The notes under the pieces: generated by a model | What the model saw: only the letters and a program-made list of their open reading frames with translations | Databases searched by the model: none | What the model was told of the DNA's origin: nothing | In this document: in pieces, positions 12,200 through 22,969 of the stretch | Layout: each line of letters opens with the position of its first letter | How positions within the stretch are numbered: the stretch's first letter is position 1 | Position numbers and translations under genes: made by a program | From: Rosa chinensis | Lineage: Eukaryota > Streptophyta > Magnoliopsida > Rosales > Rosaceae | NCBI RefSeq assembly: GCF_002994745.2 | Contig: NC_037094.1 | Location: 2,774,001 to 2,838,000, forward strand | DNA length: 64,000 nt | Direction of reading: 5' to 3'

Positions 12200-12414
12200 T
12201 GTTCAAGTAAACCCTAATTTGTGTTTGGCCCAAACTCTAGGTTACTTGACCCAGTGGTAATATGGTTAAATTAGAAGGATCTAGATTCTTATTCAATGTA
12301 CGATTACTTTCCTTATATGATTGAGATTCTATACATTGTAATCCTCTATATAAAGAGGCCCCTATTATCTATGAGAATACACAGCAAATTCCTCTCAATT
12401 TCAGTTTCTCTACA
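12200..12414 (+). repeat. 3' LTR of the Copia element
   Basis: 215 bases starting directly after the polypurine tract, same ends and length as the 5' LTR. Two copies of CATCAGGGGGAGA lie just upstream, around 12017-12047. Confidence 0.92.
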
Positions 12415-12534
12415 ATAATATCCAAATTTTGACTTGTCTACATTGACTTCCTGAAGCACTGAAATAATCAATACACTTATCATCACACTCAACAAATACT
12501 GATTAATAGATTAAAACTTGCAAATTTAGTATTT

Positions 12535-14036
12535 CACTACTAGCAAAATAACAACACACACGGATTTACTGTAGTTAAAAGTCACAAATATTCGTGTAAA
12601 ATATAAATACTAACAGATAATGGTGTGAATTGAGCATAATTGGGCCCACAATAATTTATACAATAACAATATCAACGGAAATTCGTGTGAATAAACAACA
12701 GTAACAGATATTTGTGTAAAAACTAAAACAATTTCACACGGAAATCTGTGTGAAAATCAATTCACACGGATTTCTGTACGTATTATAAATTACTTTATTT
12801 CAAAATCATTAATTTTTTATATTATGTGAATTATAGAGGGACGGATTTCAATCAGATAAGTATTTGATACAGATTTATGTGTGAAATGAGTAACACACAA
12901 ATATCTGTGTGAAATGTTGACAGAGATATCCATGTAAAAAGAACAATTAGCTATAGAATTTCGTGTGAAAAAGGAGACTACACAGAATTTTGTGTAAATA
13001 ATCGACTGACAATTGACATGATAGTTAGTGATTACTGAGGTAAATACACACGGAAATCAATTGCAAACGTGTAAGTATTTCACACGGATTTCAGTGGTAA
13101 TTCTTCTTATAACTAGCAGATTGATCAAAGTTTTCCATTGTTCTTTCTGTTCTTCTGCTCATAGCTTTGGCCTCTCACCTCTCTTCTCTAAGATATTCTT
13201 CATATTCACATTAAGCAACGGCATCTGCTCCTACTAAGTGCTTCTTAAGCTATTTTTTTTATAGCTTTTGATCATCAAGTATCTCTTTAGATTAATCTTC
13301 TCACATAGTGATTTTGAATCTCTCCTTTTTTTTTTTTTAAAGATGGATTATGATGAAGACTCAGATCTGCAGGTTGATAAACAATATATTTGTTCAAGGT
13401 ATGTTCTTTCCCTCTTATTCCCCCAAACTCTCTATTATTTTTGTTACTGGATCTTAAATCTTATCAGCGTTTTGTAGTTTTATCTCTATCAATAGATTGT
13501 TTCAGATCCGTAAGTACCTGAAAGAGATTGCGAGATTTGGTTTATGCCTACTTATTTTGCAATTAGTATATGTATTTTACTTAGGTTTCATTCCTCTTGC
13601 TTGTAATTATCCTGGGAGACGTATTGGCTTAAGTCTCCCTCTCCCTCCTTGTATAATTTGTCTCATTTGATCAATAAATTGGGATTTTTGTCAAGAGTTC
13701 AAGATAAAAGAAATAGAAAATCTTGTTGGTTTTATCTGTCATGATTTGCAACAATAGAAGATCTTGCCTGAGAGCCATGGCATCTGGAGCCACTAACAGT
13801 GGTGTATGATGAGAGCCATGGCATAGCAAACAAGTAGGAATGATGGTGTACTAAGCCATGGCATCTGGATGATGAAACCTATGTGAGATGAGTATTAGCC
13901 CCCCCTCCAAATAGCACGGTAATTCAATTTGTGCATGTACCGTGGGTAAAAAGCCTTCACACACTGAAATCTATGTGAGAAAGTCTTATTTCACACAGAT
14001 TAAAATCTGTGGGTAATTGCTGTTTTGCTAGTAGTG
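12535..14036. mobile_element. Non-autonomous CACTA (En/Spm-type) transposon
   Basis: Terminal inverted repeats begin CACTACTAGCAAAA on the left and are matched by TTTTGCTAGTAGTG on the right. The flanks carry the 3-base duplication TTT expected for CACTA elements. Both subterminal regions are packed with direct and inverted copies of CACACGGATTT/AAATCTGTGTG words (for example 12560-12780, 12840-13100, 13985-14012). These are the kind of array bound by CACTA accessory proteins. The 1502-base body has no transposase. A short exon-like ORF (MDYDEDSDLQVDKQYICSR) at 13343-13399 is followed by a plausible GTATGT donor and may be a remnant of an element gene. Confidence 0.88.
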
Positions 14037-14080
14037 TTTATTACTTGTAGACATACTATTCGGTCCCACTGTGGGAGCTA

Positions 14081-14198
14081 GGATGCAATCTTAATCATGC
14101 ACCGGATCCCATCACACCTCTAAAGTTAGGCTTGGTTGAGATGTAGTAGTACCAACCATAATGGTGACTTCTACGGAAGTTCTTGTCTTGCACCTTTC
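14081..14198 (+). pseudogene. 5S ribosomal RNA pseudogene
   Basis: The stretch GGATGCAATC...ATGCACCGGATCCCATCA...AAAGTTAGGCTTGGTTGAG...AGTAGTAC...ATGGTGACTTC...GGAAGTTC...TTGCACC follows the plant 5S rRNA order from end to end. It has numerous substitutions, including in the internal control region (AAGTTAGGCTTGGTTGAG instead of the usual AAGTTAAGCGTGCTTGGGC). Length ~118 is close to the normal 120. It is single copy here and has no obvious terminator run at its 3' end, so it is probably an inactive dispersed copy or a 5S-derived retroelement head. Confidence 0.8.
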
Positions 14199-14199
14199 C

Positions 14200-16314
14200 A
14201 TGTTTTACTAGACAAACCAAACTTTGATCCCCTAGAACCAGAACGACAGTGGTCCAGGGTGACAATACTCATGATTTCGATATGAGTACTGATCGATCAG
14301 GAGTACCATTATCCCTACCTATACATATTGGTCCCTTTTTTTTTTTTTTTGAGGAGATAAATATTGGTCCCTACTTAGCTTCACAAGTTTACCTTCCTTC
14401 ACTAGTTTCTCTCATTTCAATTAAATGTCCATGCTTTTTTCTCTCCAGCTTTCATCTACATTAATTCAAGGCTTATCTACAGTTCCTTTGTTGCATCTGC
14501 CTTCCCAATTCTTTAAGATCTACCAGTTCCTTGATAATGAACTTTTAAGGTTATAGCCAAGTGAATGAGAATTATATATTGTTGGCTTTCAATGAAAAAT
14601 TTCATTACTAGCGACTGTGCTGGAGAGAAAGCATGCAGTTTTTGGCAATATAGTCCTTCAACTACGCAAACAGTCAGTATTGAATGAGTAGCACTGCAGC
14701 AGTCACTTCTTAAATTAATTTTCGGTCCATATTTGCCTAAAAATCAAATATACATGACAACATACGAGTTAAAGAATTTCTGGATATTTCTATTCTTCTC
14801 CATTAGAAGGTATTCCTAGTGAGACTAAATAAACACCATGAGGAAACCTATTAGAAATATTATTCGACTATATTGCTAGTTTGGTCACGATGGCGTCCAA
14901 ACTCTCTTATGCAAATACATTCGGCAGTGTAGTTTCATGATATGAACCGTTTGTCTTTTAAATTAACATTGAAGATAATCACTATAAAAAAAAAAATCCA
15001 AATAAGAGATCCGTAATGGAAAATACAGGGAAGAGTTTGGGAGAGAGTACTTTCCGTCAATTTTTGCTGATATATAATCCGATACAACATTAATTAATTC
15101 TTTTATTACGATAGATAGGAATGGGATTGCCAAAATTGAAACTGAAAGTGAGAGATAGGAATCGGATCGCCTAAATGGCCTTACAAGTTTCTGTTGCATG
15201 AAAGTGAGAGAAGAAAAGGAGTATGGGATCCACATGGTTGTGAGATGGTTAGGGAATTGAATGTTGCCACTCAACTTGTTCATATCATATATATCCTAAA
15301 GGGTTATGAACACATTCCTTGGTGTGTTTCAATTCCACATATCATTTTAATAAAAATATCTTCTTCATTGAGACCTCCTACCTCTATATCAAAGCAAGGT
15401 GTCACCTTTACTTCTGAACGATGAAAAACTCATTGCCTTTTAATGCAAAAACAACCCAGAATTGGTATTTTGGTTGAATGCAGTGGAGTTCTATATTCTG
15501 TTAATACCCTTTACACCTTTAGATTTGTTTCTCTAATTTCATGCATCGTTAGGTATCATTATATAGCGTCATTGAAATGACAGAAGCCTTTTTTGTCGTT
15601 GTTTTTTAACCGACTCTAGTAAGTTCATCTGAGATTTCGAGCTCACAAGTAACGTGCCAATGTTGGGCTCAAAATACAGCAAAACTGCGATTAATTGGAT
15701 TTGGACTGCTTGTTAGTACTTTGTGATGCATAAGCTCTCCTTGTAGGGCCTTTTGGTTTCTAGACTTGTATGCTCATAAATGTCATGAGGGAGGCAAAGG
15801 TGGCTTGTGAAAAGCAGTTTCTGGTAAAGTCAGTAGAAAGCTCCAAAACATGAAAGGCCACCCATTTGTAAATCAAGAGAACAAAGATAAACTTTGAACT
15901 GGAAAAGGTGAGAGACTTGTTGGATAAAGTATCTATTATTAATCTTTTGGTGGAAGTGGCCCCAAAAGTCCGGAATCTCTTTCCTGTTTTACCTTTGCAT
16001 AATTATAGATATTTTGTGAAGTGTTTTTCCGGAAATGAGTTTGTGATGTTATGTTGTTATATTGTCGACGACGTCATGCATGATCCAATAACAGTTCTGG
16101 TAAAATAACATACCAGATTGTGTAGCAAACGAAAGTATGATTGAAATGAAAGACATAAACATGATAATCCGAAAGTAAAGCTGGTCTGGTCAATTTTGGA
16201 ACAATATATCATTCGCTGCAGATTAACCTACAGTTGGAAAAGTTTTACACATTTTCCCTACTTGCTTGTACAAGATAGCAACGCATGTGCACTCAAAACA
16301 TTTTCACCTCAGTC
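14200..16314. other. Intergenic, no gene recognised
   Basis: AT-rich with a T run at 14338-14350. No coding domain seen on either strand. The last ~200 bases before 16315 are probably the 3' untranslated region of the PKS-like gene. Confidence 0.5.
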
Positions 16315-17409
16315 TCAGATTGTAACTTTGCCTACTTCCATTGAAGAATTCAGGCTTTGATGTTGCAGTTGGTTGGCCGGCACTAATTTCTTCTCATCGT
16401 AATCTGAAACTGCAGCTGAGATAAAATTAGCTGTGACAACACTACAGTCAATGCTGGTCTCACTTGAGTCATACTTGGTGGGGGAAGCCATGGACAATCC
16501 ATCAGATGCTTGCTTTGTGAATATTAATGGCTGACAGGTGCCGGTTAAGTTCTCAATCTCAAACAAATCAGAACTAGCATCACTCTCAATATCTTCATTG
16601 ATCATTTCACTATTTCCAGAAGTAATTGAGTGGCTTTGAGCTTTTGGAATGGCATCCCAAGATAACATGGAAAGTCTCCTCTCTAGATTTATTGCCACTA
16701 ACTCTTCTCCTTCCTTCTTCATTTCGGATCCAAACACTTCCAGCGATTTTTGTGGCTCTTCTTCTTCTAGTTTTGTCTTCTTCTCTTCTTTAGCTCCAAA
16801 ATTTGTAAACCGAAAATGTTGTTTTTTGTTTGATCCTCCAAAGCTAGGGTAGCGGTGAAGAAGCTCGTGATCTTTGGCCTTAATTCTTGGTGGAGACTGC
16901 TTGACAGGATGGTGATCACTTCCAAAACTTAGTTTCCTGAAATCTCTAGCAACACGTACATTAACCTCATGAACATGAATGGATTTCTGATCTGAACAAG
17001 AACCATTGCAGCCAAAACCGGAAAATATCTTCTTTCCATTCACCTTTTTCTTCTCGTTCTGAGACTGGTTTCTTCTCCGAGAAGGCAAGAAAGCGGTTTG
17101 AATGTTCCAGCTTGCATTAGAACAAGTACTAGGAGTTCCTGGCCTACCAGTCTTTGCTTGCTTCAGTCGCTGCAGACCAGCTCTGCTGGTGTTGTTAAAG
17201 TCCACAAGTACTCTTGGACTGTCATCTTCCAGCATCATGCTGAAATATCTTTCAGCGCCGAAGACACTGATTTCGCCCTCCTGATCGGTCTTTTGGCTCA
17301 AGTTCAAGGCAGGAGACTTGAGCACCAAGTTCCCTTCTGCTCTGGTGAGGTAAGAAGCAAACGAGGCGTCGCGGGTATGATTAGTGTTGTTGTTAGCCTC
17401 TCTTTCCAT
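16315..17409 (-). CDS. Phytochrome kinase substrate (PKS) family protein
   Basis: Single-exon 364-residue protein. The N-terminal DASFASYL segment (residues ~14-21) and EISVFGAERYFSMML (residues ~46-60) match the conserved motif of PKS proteins. Further family-like features are NASWNIQTAFLPSRRRN and the Cys-containing GFGCNGSCSDQKS. The middle is basic, the rest acidic and low in structure. Known PKS proteins are plasma-membrane-associated partners of phytochromes, phototropins and NPH3 that act in phototropism and leaf positioning; applying that here is by homology. The start MEREANNN is the first ATG of the frame. A TATA-like CTTATAAG lies ~130 bases upstream. Which PKS paralogue it is cannot be settled by eye. 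Confidence 0.88.
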   Translation of the reverse strand: MEREANNNTNHTRDASFASYLTRAEGNLVLKSPALNLSQKTDQEGEISVFGAERYFSMMLEDDSPRVLVDFNNTSRAGLQRLKQAKTGRPGTPSTCSNASWNIQTAFLPSRRRNQSQNEKKKVNGKKIFSGFGCNGSCSDQKSIHVHEVNVRVARDFRKLSFGSDHHPVKQSPPRIKAKDHELLHRYPSFGGSNKKQHFRFTNFGAKEEKKTKLEEEEPQKSLEVFGSEMKKEGEELVAINLERRLSMLSWDAIPKAQSHSITSGNSEMINEDIESDASSDLFEIENLTGTCQPLIFTKQASDGLSMASPTKYDSSETSIDCSVVTANFISAAVSDYDEKKLVPANQLQHQSLNSSMEVGKVTI

Positions 17410-17540
17410 GGTTTTTCGAGGAGCAAAAAGAAAAACCGAAATTGAGCACAGAACTGGAAAGTGCCAAGGGAGTGTGTGATTGTTAATGACAGGAAGCTTT
17501 TGGAGACTTTGGAGATGACTTGGTTTGTTGAGTCCTAGTT

Positions 17541-17548
17541 CTTATAAG
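17541..17548 (-). promoter_or_regulatory. Possible TATA box of the PKS-like gene
   Basis: CTTATAAG, palindromic, about 130 bases upstream of the ATG at 17409. Confidence 0.35.
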
Positions 17549-18110
17549 TAGGCCTTTGTGGCCTGTGTAGTTGCAACAGAGAAGGAACAAGGGTCCTACA
17601 CTCTTAGACTTAATTGCCACTAAGCCTCCTGCTTTCCCTAAATCAAATCATGTCGTACTCCGTGTTTTTTACTCATTCTAGTAAGTTTGGAAAGAACTGG
17701 ATTGTCTATGTTTTGAATCTTCTTTACTTCTATAGTACATATTCTGATATTCTATAGCATTAGATAAATATTTAATGACAATAAGATTAAATGAAACCAT
17801 TAACTTAAGCCACGAGCATTGTCAATCTACAAGTAAATGTTAAAATGAAAATGAAAACAAAACTATTAAATTAATTTGAAAGAAAATGCAGTAGAAATGT
17901 GATGTTAAGGCAAAAATGAAAAGAAAAAGACATTCAATTAATTTAAAGGGAAGAAAGGGTGGGGGGTGAACATGGCAATCTACAAAAATGCTGTAGAAGC
18001 CCTTGGCCTACGACTTGCTTGTTTGCTCAGGACAATGAAATTGTCCCCTTTTGTTTCTTTTATCTTTTCTGTTCTTTTGGTCTGTGTCTGTTTTGCTTCT
18101 TACTTCATCA
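17549..18110. other. Spacer: PKS promoter and methyltransferase 3' UTR
   Basis: AT-rich sequence upstream of the PKS-like gene and downstream of the methyltransferase stop codon. No further gene seen. Confidence 0.5.
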
Positions 18111-20992
18111 TTATGTGGATGTAGAATTGTTTTCACCAGCAACCCAGTACTGTTTAACCGCAAACAGCGCCTTTTCTGAAATAAGAGGGCCATCTTCATG
18201 ATCCACAATTTTTGTTTTCCACCTCATTCCTCTCACTGTTCTGCTCACTTTGGTCAGCACATCCATTTGGTCACGAATTATCACTGCTCCTTCAGGCCGT
18301 AGAATGCGATCCATCTCAAGAAGAATATCTTCAACATCACACCTGCATTGGTTTTTTCATCAGAGGAATTGCCAGAAACATTAAAATGTAGGAAAAGAGT
18401 AAGCAGGGAATTGCAACTTACTTATCCTTATACAAGCTGAAAATACCATTTGCATGAATGAGGTCATATGTCCTTGGATACGTGGAGAAGGCTTCACACC
18501 TGGTGGACGACAAAAAGATTATCAAACGAACAATATCATTGCTGTTTTTCTGACTAAATGCATGCCAAACGCATCCACGACACATTGAATAAGAACAGAA
18601 TGATTGAGAATTACCAATCATGATAAATGCCTATTAATCCACGCTCAAATATGACTCCCAAAGTGTCTTTCTCAGCTATTGTGGGCATAACATTCATTAC
18701 CCACAGTTTGGGAGAATCAAGTGCAGCAGCAAAACTTCCAAGACCAGCATTCATATCCATAATATTGCGATACCTTCCTGTATCCAACAATTTGTTGGTC
18801 CTCTTATATGCACTCACATGTTTCTTCCATGCCTTGTTGTCGTCCTCGAATGTATCTGCAGAGACTCCAGGGACAGATCCGGTGGATATTCTGGAAGGTA
18901 AAACCTTGAGCCTTTCGGGATATGGCTTCCATGCCGCACCACCATCCTCGTCATGACTAATAGTCTCGGGAGAAGGAGTTATGCACAATTCCATATTTTT
19001 GTACCTGGGAAACATCAAAAGTTAAATAGTAAAAATATGCATAAAAATAACTCATAACCCAAAATTAAAGAAAGAACAAAAAAAAAAAAAAAAAAAAAAT
19101 CCTATAATAACATGAAGCAGTCTGAAATTATTTGTTATGATCTTTTAATTTTCTTTCTCAACTACTCACACTGAATTCCAATGCTTCAGATTGGATACAT
19201 GAATCTTATCTCATATTAATTTGGATCCACCAAATTAAGATTATTTCTCTAGCCAACAAGACAGTCAATGCAATTCCTTTGTTACCCTTGAATGTTAAAC
19301 AGACATTACACATTACATTCTCTAAGTCTAAATATCAGAGTTAAGGTGGGGTGAATACAACTTTTCAGCACATGAACTAATTGGCTAATACATAGTATTT
19401 GTAAAAGAGTCAGAAAATCAAATAAGTGACATACCAAACATCATCAGCATTCCTGGATTCACACATAGTAGGTTGAGGATCTTGGTCATGACGAAAGCCA
19501 GTTCGTTTTCTCCATATGGCAATTTCACCCTTCTCATGCTTCTTTTCCCAGCCAAGAAGCTTTGCAGTATCTTCGATCTTCCTCTGCTCTTCCTCAAGTT
19601 CTTCTTTAGGCCGCTGCCATGCAACAAAATTGTTCCTCCAGTTAATAGGAGGACCAGAAAGCACCCAGTAACCACCAGGTCTAAGAACTCGATCCACTTC
19701 CATCATGTACATTCCATCTGCAAAAGAAGTCCAACAATGATGTCATGTTCTAGATAATATCATCATCGTACTATTCTGATAATTATGAAGATCCTGAACT
19801 TTGTAAAATAAACGTGGCAGTGCTATATACCATCAACATGGCAGTGTAAGTGGGGCCAAAGCTGGATTGGCAAAAGGCAAGGAGTCAAGGCAGCCTCAGC
19901 AAAGCAAAGGCAATTAACATATGTCATATGAACTTAAGGAGATAGGATGGCTGTAGAGATTTTTATCTACATTAGACATCAATTTGGATTCTAATTTATT
20001 CACATTACCATTTCCACTCCATGGAATGAGGCAACGAGAACAGTGAGCCATGTCAAAGGCCCCAGAAGGATATGGCAGCTTTATAGTTCCAAGAACACCA
20101 ATAACTGCCGGAACACCTCTTTCCAGAGCAAATTGAACCTGTGCTTCATGAGAGTCTCTTGGTGCGAATGACATGGCTATAACATTCTTTTTAAACAGGT
20201 AAGCACCCCAGCTGGCAACCTATGAAACATGAACCAATATGAGCATTACATCAATTAGAAGAAAAGTATATTTATACTACAGAAATATCCAGATAAAATC
20301 AGATTGAGACAAGTATGAAAAGCCTAGCAGACTGAAAGGCGGAAAAAGAAGAAGAATATTTAAGTTACCCCACACCCAGTGTCTAATGCAGTTCTAACTA
20401 TCCCATTGTCCATGGGAATCACAGCTGCAAGTTCATTGATATATGCATCTGCTCCATGAGGAAACTGTGTTCCACCACCCGGGAACCTAAAGACATTGCC
20501 CTCATATTGAATCCAGTTCTGAACAGCCTTCTCTACTGTCAGGCTCTTATAAGGCGCATTGGCATACGGTACATAGTCACGGCTTTGGGGCCACCGAAAA
20601 GGGGTCACATAACCTTTGGGTGCTGGGATAAGGCAATGCAACTTCTCTTCTTCACGAGGACAATGTCGTTCCCTGTAATTCATATTTTCTCGGGGGAAAG
20701 TCATGGCTCGCATTTGGTCATGACAAGGAGTGTAATCGATGTAGCGATCGGCGCACGGTTTGAACTCCTTGATCACTCCTTCATCAATTCCATGATGGGT
20801 CTCATAATTCAGTGTGGAAAGGATACTGCAGTCTGTCTGCCTGGTAATCTCCACAGCTATGCTATCTCCCTTTCCGAAACCACTTCGCTGCCACGCACCC
20901 AATATGTAAAAGAAACAACAGAGACCAGCTACAATGAAAACTGATATCGAACTTCGACTTCTGTTGTCTCCTGAGTTCCCTTTTGTCGCCAT
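18111..20992 (-). CDS. DUF248 putative methyltransferase (PMT2/PMT14-like)
   Basis: Six coding exons: 20992-20369, 20219-20009, 19717-19435, 19004-18615, 18499-18422 and 18342-18111. All have GT-AG borders and keep frame, giving 605 residues, the usual length for the family. It is a type II membrane protein. A short cytosolic tail with SGDNRSRSS is followed by one transmembrane segment ([18 protein letters not shown]). The luminal DUF248 methyltransferase domain follows, with the SAM motif LDTGCGV at the exon 1/2 junction. Further family blocks are [25 protein letters not shown] and MDMNAGLG. Close in sequence to Arabidopsis PMT2/PMT14. Family members sit in the Golgi and are tied to pectin methylation and cell adhesion. 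The ATG at 20992 follows an acceptor (TTCAG) at about 21000; an in-frame ATG at 21019 would lie in the preceding intron. Confidence 0.94.
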
Positions 20993-20999
20993 GATGTGC

Positions 21000-21778
21000 C
21001 TGAATATCATTTTTACCAAACACCAATTAAGAAATCAAAGCAAATACAGCTGACTAAAAAGATAAAAACAAAAGTAGGGTGGATCCTAAAATATCTTACA
21101 ACATAAGTTATATGACATTTCATATTCAAACTCCACAGCTACTCAACTCTGGGATATAGCCATATGTAAGAACTAACAAATACAATAAGAAGCAGATACA
21201 AAGATCTGCAAGCCAAAGGCCATAAAACAGGTTGTGATAATAAATTGCTGATAGTGAATGCTAAACTCAAATAAGAAAAGTAAACCATATAATAACAAAC
21301 AAAAACAAAAACAAAAAATCAAAGATTGCAAATTTAACCTCAACACTAATCAAGCTGATTCCTTCATTGCTTTTCTAGTAAACTTGGACAGTTATGAAAC
21401 ATGCCACTAGTGTAGAACCCATAATTCAAATCTTAAGAGATACAAGATTTTGTTAAATGAACCTCCAAGCCTACCTGTCAGCTAATCCTATCACAACTTT
21501 GTAAGCTCAATAAACACAGAATCCCAAAATTGAGTGAGAAACAAATCACCAATTGCTCAATTAACCCACATAGCATACCACAAATGAGATTCAAATCAAC
21601 TAACATAACCTTTCCACCAAATCCCAGAAATAAAAGGATCAGAAAAATGCAGGGCAAACATAAAGATTGAAGCTTTGAATGTAAAATCAAAAGGGGATTG
21701 AGAACCCTTACGGATCTTAGGGCCTGCAAGCTTCAATCTTTCTGGGTCCAATCAAATCAATGCTTCTTCATCGTTAAT

Positions 21779-21821
<43 letters not shown>

Positions 21822-21880
21822 GTGATGTGTTTGTTTGTGTTTGGGTGCAGGCGACTGAAAACAGAGGAGTACGATGAGTC
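21000..21880 (-). other. 5' UTR exon, leader intron and GA repeat of the methyltransferase gene
   Basis: A leader intron is predicted from a donor at about 21711 (ATCC/GTAAGG) to the acceptor at about 21000. The first exon, from about 21712 upward, contains a (GA/CT)n run at 21785-21817. Such pyrimidine-rich runs are common in plant core promoters and leaders. The intron contains only AT-rich sequence and a minor ORF. Confidence 0.6.
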
Positions 21881-22969
21881 CGAGGACGCGGAGTCGGTTT
21901 CTGGAGAACAGTGTATGTATGGGAATTAGTTAAGAATTAAGATCGCATGTTTTGAGGTGAAGGGGGGGCGAAGACGATGATGTTGCATCCAATCACGTCC
22001 CGCCAGTTTAGTTAGTCGGGTCCCGCGGACAAGGGGGAGATTGGGGATCCTTGAGATTTAAGCAAAGAATGAACTTTTTTTTCTTTTTCTTTTTTCATGG
22101 AGACAAATATTTGTTTGAGAAATATGGCATGATTTGTTTAAAAGAAAATACTTACATCATACATGTAATGAATCTAGAGTGGACTTTCTCAGTGGTTGGA
22201 TTTGATAATGTAGTTTAGTGTTTGAAACTTTGTATATTTTCAGTTGGTCTATTGTGCATTTAGTACATTGCAACCATCTTTAGTTCTTTACAATAGTTTT
22301 CACCATTTTGTTAATTGTAATTGAAAAAAAAAAAACATAAATTGCTTCGTCAAAGTAATAATTTATTAGTTTATGTTGCAGAATTTATAATTAAATAATT
22401 ACAATTACAAAAATAGTAAATGATATTGTAAACTATAATATAGAGTTTTTATATGTTCCTCAAGTACCGAGATGATCTTACAAATCCATTACAAAAATCA
22501 TTTACCAAAAACTATTTTAGAGAGTCAGTTGAATATGATAGTTCAAAGTTTGACTCTGAAGAGATATTTATGTGTTACATATGGCTTTATCCTTTAATGA
22601 AGTATTTCATTAACCAAAAAAAAAAAAACATAAAGTGTCTCAATGCCAAGTCTTTTTTACTACCCTAGTAAAATTTTGTAGTTCTTTCTTCCATGTGATA
22701 AAACCAACCATCTATCATTCTACCCCCCTTACTTGATATGTTTAAACAAGAACAAAAACTGCATAAAAGGTTTCACCTTTTAGATCAATGAGGTCAACAA
22801 CTCTTTCAAATCAGAGATTGAGAACATGGAATGATCATCTTTTTCTAGTTGGGTTGATCAAAAGCACAAAAAGTTAAGAGCTTTATTTCTCTCTCACTCT
22901 CACACTCAATAGCTTCACATGTTTTGAACCAAACACAGAAACCACCACTCTGCTTTGAGCCTTTGATTA
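21881..22969. other. Intergenic between the methyltransferase and the PPR gene
   Basis: Promoter side of both genes, which point away from each other. AT-rich, with A runs at 22322 and 22617. No gene recognised. Confidence 0.5.

Larger units (their letters stand above)
5758..12414 (+). mobile_element. Ty1/Copia-type LTR retrotransposon, decayed
   Basis: A complete LTR-internal-LTR structure. Both LTRs are 215 bases, start TGTTCAAG and end CTCTACA, and differ at about 13 positions by my hand alignment (roughly 6%), so the insertion is old. A primer-binding-type sequence (ACGTTATCAGCACGA) follows the 5' LTR, and a polypurine tract (AAGGGGGAG) precedes the 3' LTR. The domain order gag, GAG-pre-integrase, integrase, reverse transcriptase, RNase H is that of Copia elements. 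I found no matching 5-base target duplication: the left flank is the end of a TA/TG microsatellite and the right flank is ATAAT. The left flank may have been remodelled. Confidence 0.92.
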
